Shown here: piece by piece, positions 54,801-62,960 of the stretch
How positions within the stretch are numbered: position 1 is the first letter of the stretch
Layout of the letters: each line of letters begins with the position of its first letter
DNA from: Paenibacillus pabuli NBRC 13638
Lineage (GTDB): Bacteria; Bacillota; Bacilli; Paenibacillales; Paenibacillaceae
Length of the DNA: 64,000 bases
Direction: 5' to 3'
NCBI RefSeq assembly: GCF_001514495.1
Contig: NZ_BCNM01000005.1
Location: forward strand, 124,001-188,000
Translations under genes and position numbers: made by a program
Notes under the pieces: model-generated
What the model was told of the DNA's origin: nothing
What the model saw: only the letters and a program-made list of their open reading frames with translations
Databases searched by the model: none

Positions 54801-56382
54801 ATCCATCCTGAATCTCCACAGGTGTTCCACCGCTCGTATGACTCTCATAACCTTTGGTTTCCACAAGGCTCTCACCAAGTTTAATGCTACTGAAAATACC
54901 CCGCATCTTCTGCCCTTCTGCCCAGCTATATCCGACGAATCCAGTCTGGGTATTATAAGACACGTCGTATTGTCCGTTCGATACCAGAAGGCCATACGTG
55001 TAATCAGTCACCGTGATATCCCCGTATCGTTGCGAGTCACCCGGTGTTCCCAGATCGTCATCTCCTTCACCTGGATTTTCAGGTTCTGTCTCTATCGCAG
55101 GCTCTACGATAATCCGGTCAAGATCGGGAGAATAGCCATTGTTGTCTGAAAAGGTAATCGTATTCTCGCCTTCAGTTAATGGGAGTGTAAGATCATACGT
55201 ACCTACCGTATCCCAATCCGGGGTTTTGGGCAGGTCGTGGAACTGCTCTTCCCCGTTATTTGCGCGGACATAGAAACTGCGCGGATCACCGGAAAAATAA
55301 GCGACCGTAACGCGGTAATTACCTGTCATCGGGGCTATAATCTTATTGAACGTTAAGGAGCTCCCGCCATTCAGATATCCGACCTTTTTGCCACCTGATG
55401 CTGTGGGGCTGTCCGTTACACTCGCTTCACCAGTCAGCGTATTGTCCGAATCTTCGGCTTCATAACTGATTTTATACGGAATCACTTCAATTCGGTCCAA
55501 ATCAGGGGAGTACCAGTCATGATCCGAGAACGTGATGGTATTGACACCCTTATGAAGAGATACCTCCACATCATACATGCCAATCGTGTCCCAGCTTGCC
55601 GTTTTGGGCAGATCAATCATCTCGTCCGTGTCATTGTTTACCTGCATATAAACAGGTCGCTGATCACCGGAAATATAAGATATTCGAATCAAATATGTAC
55701 CATCTGCCGGTACGTTGATATTCGTAAATTGCAGTGAACTGTTTTTGTTCAGATCGGTTACTTTCTTCCCACCCGAACTAATGCTGCTGTCTACCACCTT
55801 GGCATTGCCTTTCAAAATGTTGTCAACTGCTTCTGCCTCAATGATTGCACCATGCAAATTTTTCTTCCAGTCGTCTCCGCCCCCTTCCTCTGGAGGACTA
55901 CTGTCCAAACCGCGGATCACGATCTTGTCGATGTCGGGAGAATACCAGTTGTTGTCATCAATCAGGATTGTGTTGGTTCCAGCGTTCAACGGAAGGGTCA
56001 CATCATATGTTCCCACCGTATCCCAGTCGACTGTCTTGGACGGTTCTTCAAATTGCTTCTCCCCGCCGTTCGCACTAATATTGAATGGCCGCGAATCACC
56101 TGAAATGTAGTAAACGGAAATTTTATAATTTCCTGTTTCACTTACAGTGACATTGTTAAATTGCAAGGAACTGCCTTGGTACATGCCTCCGACCTTTTTG
56201 CCGCCTGAAGCCGTCGGGCTATCAGAGATTTGCGCGTTGCCAAGCAAAATATTCCCCTCGGCCTCGGCTTCATAGGTATTCATATCATCGGCGTGAGCTG
56301 TTCGGGCGAACTGGCCCCCGCAAACTACCAAGCAAAAAATGATAAAGAACACAAATCCTTTTTTCATCATCCGTCCCAACAT
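51805..56382 (-). CDS. Multimodular surface alpha-galactosidase-like enzyme (3 CBM repeats, clan GH-D, SLH)
   Basis: Very large exported protein of 1525 residues. A signal peptide (about 1-31) is followed by three tandem beta-sandwich modules of about 125 residues (35-160, 175-300, 300-425). Each contains a version of DSPTASGGKKVG and of WDTVGTYDV and resembles CBM35/CBM6. A clan GH-D catalytic part (about 455-1110) follows, with VGWNSWGAYDSG, the probable nucleophile Asp in FIKLDFLTHGS, and RRISCDTYG. A Gly/Asn/Ser linker starts near 1116, then a beta-rich region (about 1150-1340) and three SLH repeats (about 1345-1525) for binding to the cell wall. The substrate is a glycan with alpha-galactose or beta-L-arabinopyranose; this is inference. 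A cre site lies upstream. Confidence 0.9.
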   Translation of the reverse strand: MLGRMMKKGFVFFIIFCLVVCGGQFARTAHADDMNTYEAEAEGNILLGNAQISDSPTASGGKKVGGMYQGSSLQFNNVTVSETGNYKISVYYISGDSRPFNISANGGEKQFEEPSKTVDWDTVGTYDVTLPLNAGTNTILIDDNNWYSPDIDKIVIRGLDSSPPEEGGGDDWKKNLHGAIIEAEAVDNILKGNAKVVDSSISSGGKKVTDLNKNSSLQFTNINVPADGTYLIRISYISGDQRPVYMQVNNDTDEMIDLPKTASWDTIGMYDVEVSLHKGVNTITFSDHDWYSPDLDRIEVIPYKISYEAEDSDNTLTGEASVTDSPTASGGKKVGYLNGGSSLTFNKIIAPMTGNYRVTVAYFSGDPRSFYVRANNGEEQFHDLPKTPDWDTVGTYDLTLPLTEGENTITFSDNNGYSPDLDRIIVEPAIETEPENPGEGDDDLGTPGDSQRYGDITVTDYTYGLLVSNGQYDVSYNTQTGFVGYSWAEGQKMRGIFSSIKLGESLVETKGYESHTSGGTPVEIQDGFGKGIELNFVHTSTGKPTLKQVYRFYEDKSYFLNRLDAFSDSEIKSNYMSPITVKNTGGVDIGVSSDNRVLTVPFDNDAWIRYKSQTMNRADTSYEMTTVFNNSTRNGLVIGSVTHDTWKTGIDWKGSANRLNEFAVYGGAASDVTRDTQPHGSLTGTELSSSLIMIGGFSDYRTGLEEYGKANAIITPPLALNPELPQGVPVGWNSWGAYDSGLSYQNVVDVSNYFKNNLKKFNNNGNVFINMDSYWDNLSDAELAQAVSVIKDNGQHAGIYWGPFVYWGNDMSQKVDGTNGQYTYGDIVLKDAEGKPLPTLDGAYALDVTHPGSQMRMNYFLDKFKSLGFTFIKLDFLTHGSLEGQHYDTTMTTGIQAYNEGMRYVEERLDGKMFISASIAPIFPSQYAHSRRISCDTYGKINETEYMLNSLTYGFWQNGTIYSYTDPDHLVLSSASSLEEARSRVNSGVIAGTVMMDSDDVNVPKAQEYMTSLYNNSDVLQVALKGKVFKPLEGNTNANAADTFVLKDGNDYYLAVFNYSANSSANKTINLGRAGLNESKTYTLKDLWTGESSSATGAWSISLGPAESKLVKLTEKPVNPENPGNPSHPGNNGNNGNNSNTSGSGNSGYSTAQENDTTTRVITADMLKVDSEAGKVVIDIKAGTQELQLSSAVLRQLGNHTLKVKSGKLTLQVPASLFQQLLSKLPAGQQEDSTISLKMVPLGSKAKEVIAAVESSSRATVTLKGEIVEFSLSATTKSGTTETLAAFDHPVTLSLAAAEGFDPSQGGIYYINKNGTLEFLKSDYVNGVLTTKVSHFSKYAVLELDRTFTDVPGNHWASSVIKELAAKGYVEGTHVDQFEPGRAVTRAEFTTMLVHSMGLTVAGEVHFTDVATDDWYAEPISIATQAGIVNGRSAARFQPDAQITREEITVMLMKAYERNVGKVPPVGSTDILFTDMAQVSSWATASVKHAARLGLVQGQRQGQFVPKGIASRAEAAQAIYNLILK

Positions 56383-56688
56383 AACATGCCTCCATTTTCT
56401 AATGATTGAGTTAGGTCTCCCTATGCCTATTCCTGCAGTGGTTCACAGCCATTATTTGTAATCGCTTTCATAAAGAGCTGTCAAATCAATACCCCTCTCT
56501 CCTCCTTCCTTTCCTATATGCCTTATTGTAAAAAGGAGGAGGGGGATGTTCCATACCACAATGTTACTATTCATACAGGAAAGCCTCTTTCATTTGCCAT
56601 ATCATGGGGTAGTAAGAGGGAGCCTATCCAAATCATGTTCAAGGAAAACAGGAGTATGAATATCAGCTTTACCAGACAGCCTCTATCG
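56383..56688. other. Intergenic region upstream of the SLH enzyme gene
   Basis: A 306-base gap with one perfect cre site (56457-56470) and no gene. The SLH gene promoter was not certain. Confidence 0.4.
56457..56470. promoter_or_regulatory. cre site (CcpA operator) upstream of the SLH enzyme gene
   Basis: TGTAATCGCTTTCA matches the consensus TGWNANCGNTNWCA at all 14 positions. It lies 75 bases before the start codon. The enzyme is likely repressed when preferred sugars are present. Confidence 0.7.
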
Positions 56689-58221
56689 TCACATACTTTT
56701 CCTGTATTCGTTAGGTGTTACGCCCTGTGTCTTCAGGAATAGAGAAATAAAATAGGATGTACTCTCATAGCCCACGGTCTGCGCGATATCGTGAATCTTG
56801 AGCGAGCCGTCTGCCAGCAGTTCCCTGGCTTTATCCAATCTGATGCGTGTCAGATAATCGTGGATCGTCATCCCTGTTTTGTCCTTAAAAATGGATCTCA
56901 AATAGTTCGGTGACAAATAGACCTGATCAGACAGGCTGTTAATGGTAATCGGCTGATTGTAATTCTGGTCGATGAGGGTACGGACCTTGTGAATCAGTTT
57001 TGCATTTTTGTCCATAAACCGCTCGCCCAGCATGCTCACCGCATCTTCCGCAGTACCGAGAATCAGATCCTCGATTTCATGCAGAGTCAGTGCATTATAG
57101 ATGGAATGATACAGCTCAGCCCGCTTTGGAACGGGTTTATGAAGCTGCTCCAGCAGTTCATTCACGAGATCTATCGACCAGTCGCAGATGATTTTTTTCT
57201 TGACTCTCAGTGTTGCCAATCCCTCAATATACCCGTGCAGCTTCTGTGCCGCCCATTCAAAATCCAGTCGGTTAATGGAATCGAACCATTCCTTTTGATC
57301 AAAAGGGGGCATATGCTCTGTATAGAACTGATTCGTAACGGTGCCAGCATGAATAATTGCGCCTGTACCTTCATAGAAACGCTCATTCAAGATGGTTCGT
57401 GTCTCTTCGTACAGACAGTGAATATGGGATAACGCGGTCTCTTGTCCGCCTACAGCAGCCGTCACCGTAAAATCCAGGGCACTACGGATAGCCTCAGCCA
57501 AGTCCTCCCACGCATAATATCCCGGCTGCTGTGCCGCTTCCATAAATACACCGGTCTCTCCTTCCTTGTAATCCACAAAGATCGCTTTCAGGTTCTTCGC
57601 CTTGAAGAAATGATCGAGAAAAGACACCAGCCGCCCTGTACATTCCTCCAGACTTTGCTGTTCTCCTTCGGTCTCCTTCGGATCGATACTAAACAAGGCC
57701 ATTGCATATCGGGTGGTCTCAGGTTGCCGGGTTAGACGGCTGAAACTAAAAGCGAGATCAATAGCACGATCCTCGTTTTTTTCGTAAGATAATTCCTTCA
57801 GGATATTGGCTTTGGCCGCCTCCATGGAACGGTTCTTAATTCCAACTTCGTCACAACGCTGTTTAACTTTACTGACAACGCTTTCAATTTCATTTAAATC
57901 CAAAGGTTTTAGCATATATCCCACGGCCCCTACGTTGATAGCCGATTTTACATATTGAAATTCATCATGTCCGGTCAGAAACATCACCTGGATTGAATCG
58001 TAGCTCTCATGTATCTTTCTCGCCAGATCAATACCGTTCATGATCGGCATCTGAACATCGGTAAGAACGATATCAGGCTGGGTGGCCTCAATCTTCTCCA
58101 AGGCCTCCCTGCCGTTACTCGCCGTTCCCATGATATAGATACCCATCTCTTCCCAACGGATATAATCCCTCATCATCTCAAGTCCCAGTTCTTCATCGTC
58201 TACCAAAAAAATACTGTACAT
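56689..58221 (-). CDS. Response regulator with AraC-type DNA-binding domain (YesN family, no adjacent kinase)
   Basis: Regulator of 510 residues. Receiver domain (about 1-120): MYSIFLVDDEELGLEMM, phospho-acceptor Asp in VLTDVQMPIMNG and Lys in YMLKPLD. The C-terminal AraC domain is clear (LSDQVYLSPNYLRSIFKDKTGMT ... GYESTSYFISLFLKTQGVTP). The start at 58221 follows GGGAGGGG; a longer reading to 58311 lacks a site. No kinase gene adjoins it. It sits inside the glycosidase cluster and probably controls it. A 12-base palindrome precedes it (58277-58288). Confidence 0.94.
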   Translation of the reverse strand: MYSIFLVDDEELGLEMMRDYIRWEEMGIYIMGTASNGREALEKIEATQPDIVLTDVQMPIMNGIDLARKIHESYDSIQVMFLTGHDEFQYVKSAINVGAVGYMLKPLDLNEIESVVSKVKQRCDEVGIKNRSMEAAKANILKELSYEKNEDRAIDLAFSFSRLTRQPETTRYAMALFSIDPKETEGEQQSLEECTGRLVSFLDHFFKAKNLKAIFVDYKEGETGVFMEAAQQPGYYAWEDLAEAIRSALDFTVTAAVGGQETALSHIHCLYEETRTILNERFYEGTGAIIHAGTVTNQFYTEHMPPFDQKEWFDSINRLDFEWAAQKLHGYIEGLATLRVKKKIICDWSIDLVNELLEQLHKPVPKRAELYHSIYNALTLHEIEDLILGTAEDAVSMLGERFMDKNAKLIHKVRTLIDQNYNQPITINSLSDQVYLSPNYLRSIFKDKTGMTIHDYLTRIRLDKARELLADGSLKIHDIAQTVGYESTSYFISLFLKTQGVTPNEYRKSM

Positions 58222-58276
58222 CAACGTCCCCTCCCTTTGTATCTTTCTGTCTCTATTATATGTTTTTCCCTCCGTG

Positions 58277-58288
58277 GGACCATGGTCC
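58277..58288. promoter_or_regulatory. 12-base perfect palindrome upstream of the stand-alone regulator
   Basis: GGACCATGGTCC lies 56-67 bases before the start codon of the regulator, inside its likely promoter. It may be an operator. Confidence 0.3.
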
Positions 58289-58321
58289 ATATAAATGAAA
58301 GTTATTTTCAAGTATAGATCG

Positions 58322-60655
58322 TTATTTTACCAACTCCAGCTCGCTATTGAAATAGTAACTTTCGTCTGCTTCGGCATGAAGGATCGTTCTTTGTTTGCCC
58401 CAACAAATGGTGAACGTTCCTGCCGAGAAAGTATGAATGTTCGTAGAAATTAACTGTCCGTTCTCCCAGACGATGTCAACCTCGGCATTCCCTTTTGCTC
58501 TCAGCCCGGTTATCGAGCCTGTGCTCCATGCCTGTGGCAGCGCTGGGAGAAGGTGAATCTCGCCCGCATAACTTTGCAGCAGCATCTCCGCTACGACAGC
58601 TGTACCGCCGAAATTTCCATCAACGACGAAAATATTACTCTCTGCTCCAGCAATTCCGGATTTGGAATAGGTGAACAGATTATCGAAGCACAGGCCGCCG
58701 ATCAAATGTGAGAGGTGTTTATATGCCGTCTCCCCATCATGCAATCTCGCAAAACCCAGTCCAAACAAAGCAGCTGTAAATTCAACATCCTCCAGCTCTT
58801 CCTGGACCATGCGGTTCTCCAGCGTTACTCGTACTGCCGAACTGAGTTCCGGTGTACGGTCAGATGTAATCCGACTGTCCGGATACAGCGCATACATATG
58901 AGACAAATGCCGATGCTCTGGCTGCGCCTCCTCATAATCCTCCAGCCACTCCTGTAACTGCCCTTTTTTGCCGATCTGTAGAGGTGGAAGCTTGCCAATT
59001 GCTTCTTCCAGCTTGCGTCCGAGTTCTTCGTCTTTGTTCAAAAGTTCAACTGAATTAAGACAAAATTCAAAGAGCCTGCGCACCAGCATCTGGTCCATTG
59101 TCGTTCCCATGGACAGCTGTTGTGCCCCTTCTCTCGAATTACCGGGATAGAAATGGTTCTCCGGTGAATTGGAAGGACCCGTCACCAGCCAACCGTTCCG
59201 AGGATGCTCACACATGTAATCCAGATAGAAGGCCGCGGATTCTTTAAGTACAGGATAGGCCACATTCTCTAGGAAAACACGATCCTGACTGTACTCATAA
59301 TGCTCAATCAGGTGTGTAGCCAGCCATAATCCGCCTGTAACGTTCAGCCCCCACGAGGTTTCCCATCCAGGCAGCGTAAAGCCCCATACATTGGAGAAGA
59401 CATGAGCGACCCATCCGTCGCATCCATACACATGACGAGCCGTTTCCCTGCCCGCCTGTGCCAGATCCACAATATACCGAAATAACGGAAGATGACTCTT
59501 CCCCAGATTTGTAATCTCTGTAGGGTAATAATTCATCTGAGTATTTACGTCAAGGTGATAATCACAGCTCCAGCCCATTCGGCACGCTTCACCATCATTC
59601 CAGATTCCCTGGAGATGGAGTGGCAATGGAGAGTTCTCGCGAGATCCCGCGATGGTCAGATACCGTCCATATTGGAAAAACAAGGCGAACAGCTGCGGAT
59701 CTTCATCCCCACCACTCTGTTCCAACAAACGAATACGCTGATCTGTAGTGAGGCCGGATTTCCTCTTGACCCCGAACTGAATATCTACCTTGTCATATTG
59801 CTCGCTGTAATCGCGGATATGATCCTTCCTCAGTGAGGTATAACCTTTATTTAAAGCTTTCACCAGCGTATAATTGCTCTCTGTTTTCCAATCCGAATCT
59901 GTACGACGATAATCCGTGCTTACACTAAAATAAATCCATGCCTCATCCGCTCCGGTCACGGTCAATCGGTTTCCATCTTTCCTGGCGATGTTCCCCCCGG
60001 ATACAACCAACTTCAACAGGCCCTTGGCCCATACGCCGCAGGTTCCATCACTATGTACATTTTCCGTTGCCTGTCCTTGGAATTCAAGCGTGTTGTCATC
60101 TAAGGCTGCAACCTTGAATGATTCCGTTCCCCCTTCCAAACCTAGCGTAAAGGATACGCTACCAGGAGCTTCGCTCCAAATTCGGGAGGCCACTATATCA
60201 TCGGCGTGAGAAGCGAAAACTTCACGTCTAATCGTGGTGTCGTCATCCTTCCAGAACGCCCCAGCCAGTGCATGAGTCAGATCCAGCTCACGTTGGAAGC
60301 TTCCAGCTTCATCAGAACCCGGATTCTTCTTTTCAAAATCAATAACAACTTCACATAATCCAAGATGGGTGCCGAAATTACGCTTCTTTGGCTGCAAATG
60401 CTGTTTGGCAAGACGATCCCCTTCATCATAATCGCCCGAGAAAAAATAGCTGCGCATCTCTTCCAGTGCAGCCTTGCCTCCTGCCGGAGGATACTCCGGG
60501 TCAATCTGTCCTGACCAGTAGGTAACCTCGCTCATACTCCACACCTCACGATGCGAAGACGCCATAACCACTGCTCCTATTCTACCATTGCCCAGCGGCA
60601 GGCCTTGAGACCAATCCGCAGCAGGAGTTGAATACCACAAAGTAAAATCGTTCAT
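58322..60655 (-). CDS. Glycoside hydrolase family 95 (alpha-L-fucosidase/alpha-L-galactosidase type)
   Basis: Cytoplasmic enzyme of 777 residues. The N-terminal domain starts MNDFTLWYSTPAADWSQGLPLGNGRIGAVV, the standard GH95 opening. The barrel contains DVNTQMNYYP (catalytic Asn region), TGPSNSPENHFYPG (acid Glu) and VDGNFGGTAVVAEML (Asp that activates the Asn-held water), and HLSHMYALYPDSRIT. These positions follow the 1,2-alpha-L-fucosidase of bifidobacteria. It should remove fucose or L-galactose from imported glycans. The start at 60655 follows GGAGG at 7 bases. Confidence 0.92.
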   Translation of the reverse strand: MNDFTLWYSTPAADWSQGLPLGNGRIGAVVMASSHREVWSMSEVTYWSGQIDPEYPPAGGKAALEEMRSYFFSGDYDEGDRLAKQHLQPKKRNFGTHLGLCEVVIDFEKKNPGSDEAGSFQRELDLTHALAGAFWKDDDTTIRREVFASHADDIVASRIWSEAPGSVSFTLGLEGGTESFKVAALDDNTLEFQGQATENVHSDGTCGVWAKGLLKLVVSGGNIARKDGNRLTVTGADEAWIYFSVSTDYRRTDSDWKTESNYTLVKALNKGYTSLRKDHIRDYSEQYDKVDIQFGVKRKSGLTTDQRIRLLEQSGGDEDPQLFALFFQYGRYLTIAGSRENSPLPLHLQGIWNDGEACRMGWSCDYHLDVNTQMNYYPTEITNLGKSHLPLFRYIVDLAQAGRETARHVYGCDGWVAHVFSNVWGFTLPGWETSWGLNVTGGLWLATHLIEHYEYSQDRVFLENVAYPVLKESAAFYLDYMCEHPRNGWLVTGPSNSPENHFYPGNSREGAQQLSMGTTMDQMLVRRLFEFCLNSVELLNKDEELGRKLEEAIGKLPPLQIGKKGQLQEWLEDYEEAQPEHRHLSHMYALYPDSRITSDRTPELSSAVRVTLENRMVQEELEDVEFTAALFGLGFARLHDGETAYKHLSHLIGGLCFDNLFTYSKSGIAGAESNIFVVDGNFGGTAVVAEMLLQSYAGEIHLLPALPQAWSTGSITGLRAKGNAEVDIVWENGQLISTNIHTFSAGTFTICWGKQRTILHAEADESYYFNSELELVK

Positions 60656-60682
60656 ATCATGTCCTCCAGTCCCCAAACAAAT

Positions 60683-60718
60683 AAACGCGCGATCTGTGAG
60701 ATACAAAAGCGCGCGTTT
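60683..60718 (-). terminator. Terminator of the intracellular GH-D gene
   Basis: AAACGCGCG and CGCGCGTTT are perfect 9-base arms with an 18-base loop; TTTGTTT follows on the minus strand. It lies just before the GH95 start codon. Confidence 0.65.
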
Positions 60719-60755
60719 GACTTTGTTTTTATTTTAAAATCGATCATGGTTCCGC

Positions 60756-62828
60756 TTAATTATTTGACTCCGATCCGTTTTCCTTCACGGTCAATCTGAA
60801 GATTTTGGATTCCGCCGGTTCCAGCGAGACAATAAGCTCTCCAGACGTTTCCCCTTGTGAGCCTTCCCACAGATCTTGCACATTGTATAGGGCATTGGCG
60901 TTTAGCCCGGCCCGTTCCAGCGAGATGGGTTTCTCCGCAGCCTGTGCAGCATCAAAGTTGAAGATGGCGAGATAGAAACTCTTTTCTTCCGGCGATTCCA
61001 GGACAAACACGTCAGAAGACAGCTTCCCCATATCCCCTTCAACTGGACGGAAGGTTTTGCCCATACGAGCAACGTTCAAAATATCCGTGTTACCAAGCCA
61101 AGCTCTTGCTCGTTCGGCAGCTTCCTCTTTGCGGAAGTCATCCCCGAGCAGGAGCACCGTTCCGGCAATAACTGAAGCGGTCAGACGGCTGCGTCCTTCA
61201 TGCCAGCCGGTAGCTTCCTGGTTGAAGCTCTTGTATAACACGGAATGATCCGGATCATTGTAGCGATAGAGCGTATTACTCATCCACCAGCCGTGTGTCA
61301 ACGAGTTCAACAGATATTCAGTATCCGCAAGTGTACCGAAGACATCACAGGAAATACGACGGCTGTGAGCTAAGGCATATGGAAATAATGGAGCGATGGA
61401 CAAGTTAATGAAAAACGGCCGTCCGATTACTTCTGGCGAGAGCTTATGCTGCAAATAAGACATGCCATAGTGATAAGCCGCGATCCCTGTTGTAATATCC
61501 GGATTGTGGTGCTGTCCTTCCAGCGAGCCATGTGCCAAGAAATCCAGTTTGATATATTCGAAACCTTCCGAGATGAATTTGTCCGTGAACCAGTCGATCC
61601 TTTGCAGATTGCCGGGATGTGTCGGATCAATAGCCAGACCACCGTCTACATCCGGCAGGATCTCGCCATCACTGTCACGCAGCAGAATGTCTCCATAGGT
61701 GTATGTGCCGTTCGTTCCTTCGACCACCTGACCGAACTGATCGGGCCCTCCCCAGAAGGCAAATGGGGTCCAGTACGTTCCGGCTCTATGCCCGTTTTGC
61801 TGCACCCGGTCCAGCGCATTCTTCATTTCTTCTGGCGTAAAGTTGTCCCAGAACGCATCAAAGTTGATGTATAACGTATCCTCATTCTCGAATCCAAGCG
61901 GCTGTACTTCATTTTTCAGAAAATCGGTGGTCGCTATATACAAATCATAGTCCAGATCACTCATGGCCGCAGACCAGCTGTTCCATCCGATCGGGACACC
62001 CCCCTCCCAAGGCAATTGAGCCTCAATCCAGGTATTCGCCTGACCGTAGGCTTCAAGACCTTCACGGTAGTCTTCATAGAATCCGATGAATACCAGGGGG
62101 GATTCAACTCTCTTTCCCTTCACATAACCATGAGGCTGGGAATCGCGAGTCAGTTCACTCACGGCACCGCCGTACAGATCAACTCCCTCGATATGTCCAC
62201 TTTGTTCGCTTTGCATACGGATCCCTGTTTTCCAAACCTTATGCGTAAGGGAACCCATCACAATTCCCCTGCGGCTGTCGGGCGCGAACAAGGCCGTTAC
62301 CTCATAACTCTCCACATCAAGCGGCGGCTTGACCACTGTATATCTGACCCATTTGTCGTTATCAAACGGTACACGCAGAATGCTCGGTTCATTCTGGCCG
62401 GATTCTCCACCGATTGACACCGCTTTGGATTGGATCACAGCCATCCGGTTCGCCTTAAGCTCTTCATCCCCGACTATAGCGGTCTGTACCAGTACATACG
62501 GTGAGGATTCAAACATATAGAAATGCTGCTCCAGCTGCGGCAGCAACGAAGCTTTATGCAGAACAACCAAGCGGATGCCTTTTCCAAAACCTTCTCGTAC
62601 AACATCTTCCTTTGCCACCAGCTCGTGGACCTGATAATGATCCGTGCCGTATTCCCGACCCTGCCAGCGAAAAGCACTACGGATGCCCTTCACATAAGAT
62701 GAATGATTGCCTATACAAGACACTTCACCATTTTCAAGATTAATCTCTAAGCTCACGTGCCCGTTTGTAACGCTTACAAGATTAACATTCTGTTGCTGCA
62801 CTTGTACGGCTGTATCGCTAGTTAGCAT
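60756..62828 (-). CDS. Intracellular clan GH-D alpha-galactosidase-like enzyme
   Basis: Enzyme of about 690 residues, a paralogue of the catalytic part of the SLH protein, without signal peptide, CBMs or SLH. Shared signatures: VPIGWNSWSAAMSD, TYGDILLRDSDGE, YIKLDFLAHGSLEGQH (probable nucleophile Asp) and AHSRRISCDVFG. It ends in a beta-sandwich C-terminal domain. The two proteins thus form an outside/inside pair for the same linkage. ATG 62828, 6 bases after AGGAGG, is preferred; ATG 62831 is directly next to it. It lies downstream of the second GH95 gene. Confidence 0.9.
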   Translation of the reverse strand: MLTSDTAVQVQQQNVNLVSVTNGHVSLEINLENGEVSCIGNHSSYVKGIRSAFRWQGREYGTDHYQVHELVAKEDVVREGFGKGIRLVVLHKASLLPQLEQHFYMFESSPYVLVQTAIVGDEELKANRMAVIQSKAVSIGGESGQNEPSILRVPFDNDKWVRYTVVKPPLDVESYEVTALFAPDSRRGIVMGSLTHKVWKTGIRMQSEQSGHIEGVDLYGGAVSELTRDSQPHGYVKGKRVESPLVFIGFYEDYREGLEAYGQANTWIEAQLPWEGGVPIGWNSWSAAMSDLDYDLYIATTDFLKNEVQPLGFENEDTLYINFDAFWDNFTPEEMKNALDRVQQNGHRAGTYWTPFAFWGGPDQFGQVVEGTNGTYTYGDILLRDSDGEILPDVDGGLAIDPTHPGNLQRIDWFTDKFISEGFEYIKLDFLAHGSLEGQHHNPDITTGIAAYHYGMSYLQHKLSPEVIGRPFFINLSIAPLFPYALAHSRRISCDVFGTLADTEYLLNSLTHGWWMSNTLYRYNDPDHSVLYKSFNQEATGWHEGRSRLTASVIAGTVLLLGDDFRKEEAAERARAWLGNTDILNVARMGKTFRPVEGDMGKLSSDVFVLESPEEKSFYLAIFNFDAAQAAEKPISLERAGLNANALYNVQDLWEGSQGETSGELIVSLEPAESKIFRLTVKENGSESNN

Positions 62829-62960
62829 CATATGCCTCCTTATTGTTGCATGCTGTGCCTTGAGCGGAGCCGGTTATGTCTCCCCTGCCCAAGTCTGCCC
62901 TCATTATAAAGACGGAACAGCGCATTTTCCATGCAACGATCTTCCGATCTATAACGCGAT

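Noticed and set aside
51836..56281. Repeated DNA in the SLH gene as a CRISPR or tandem repeat array
   Set aside because: The repeats are three divergent protein modules of about 125 residues, not short identical units with spacers.
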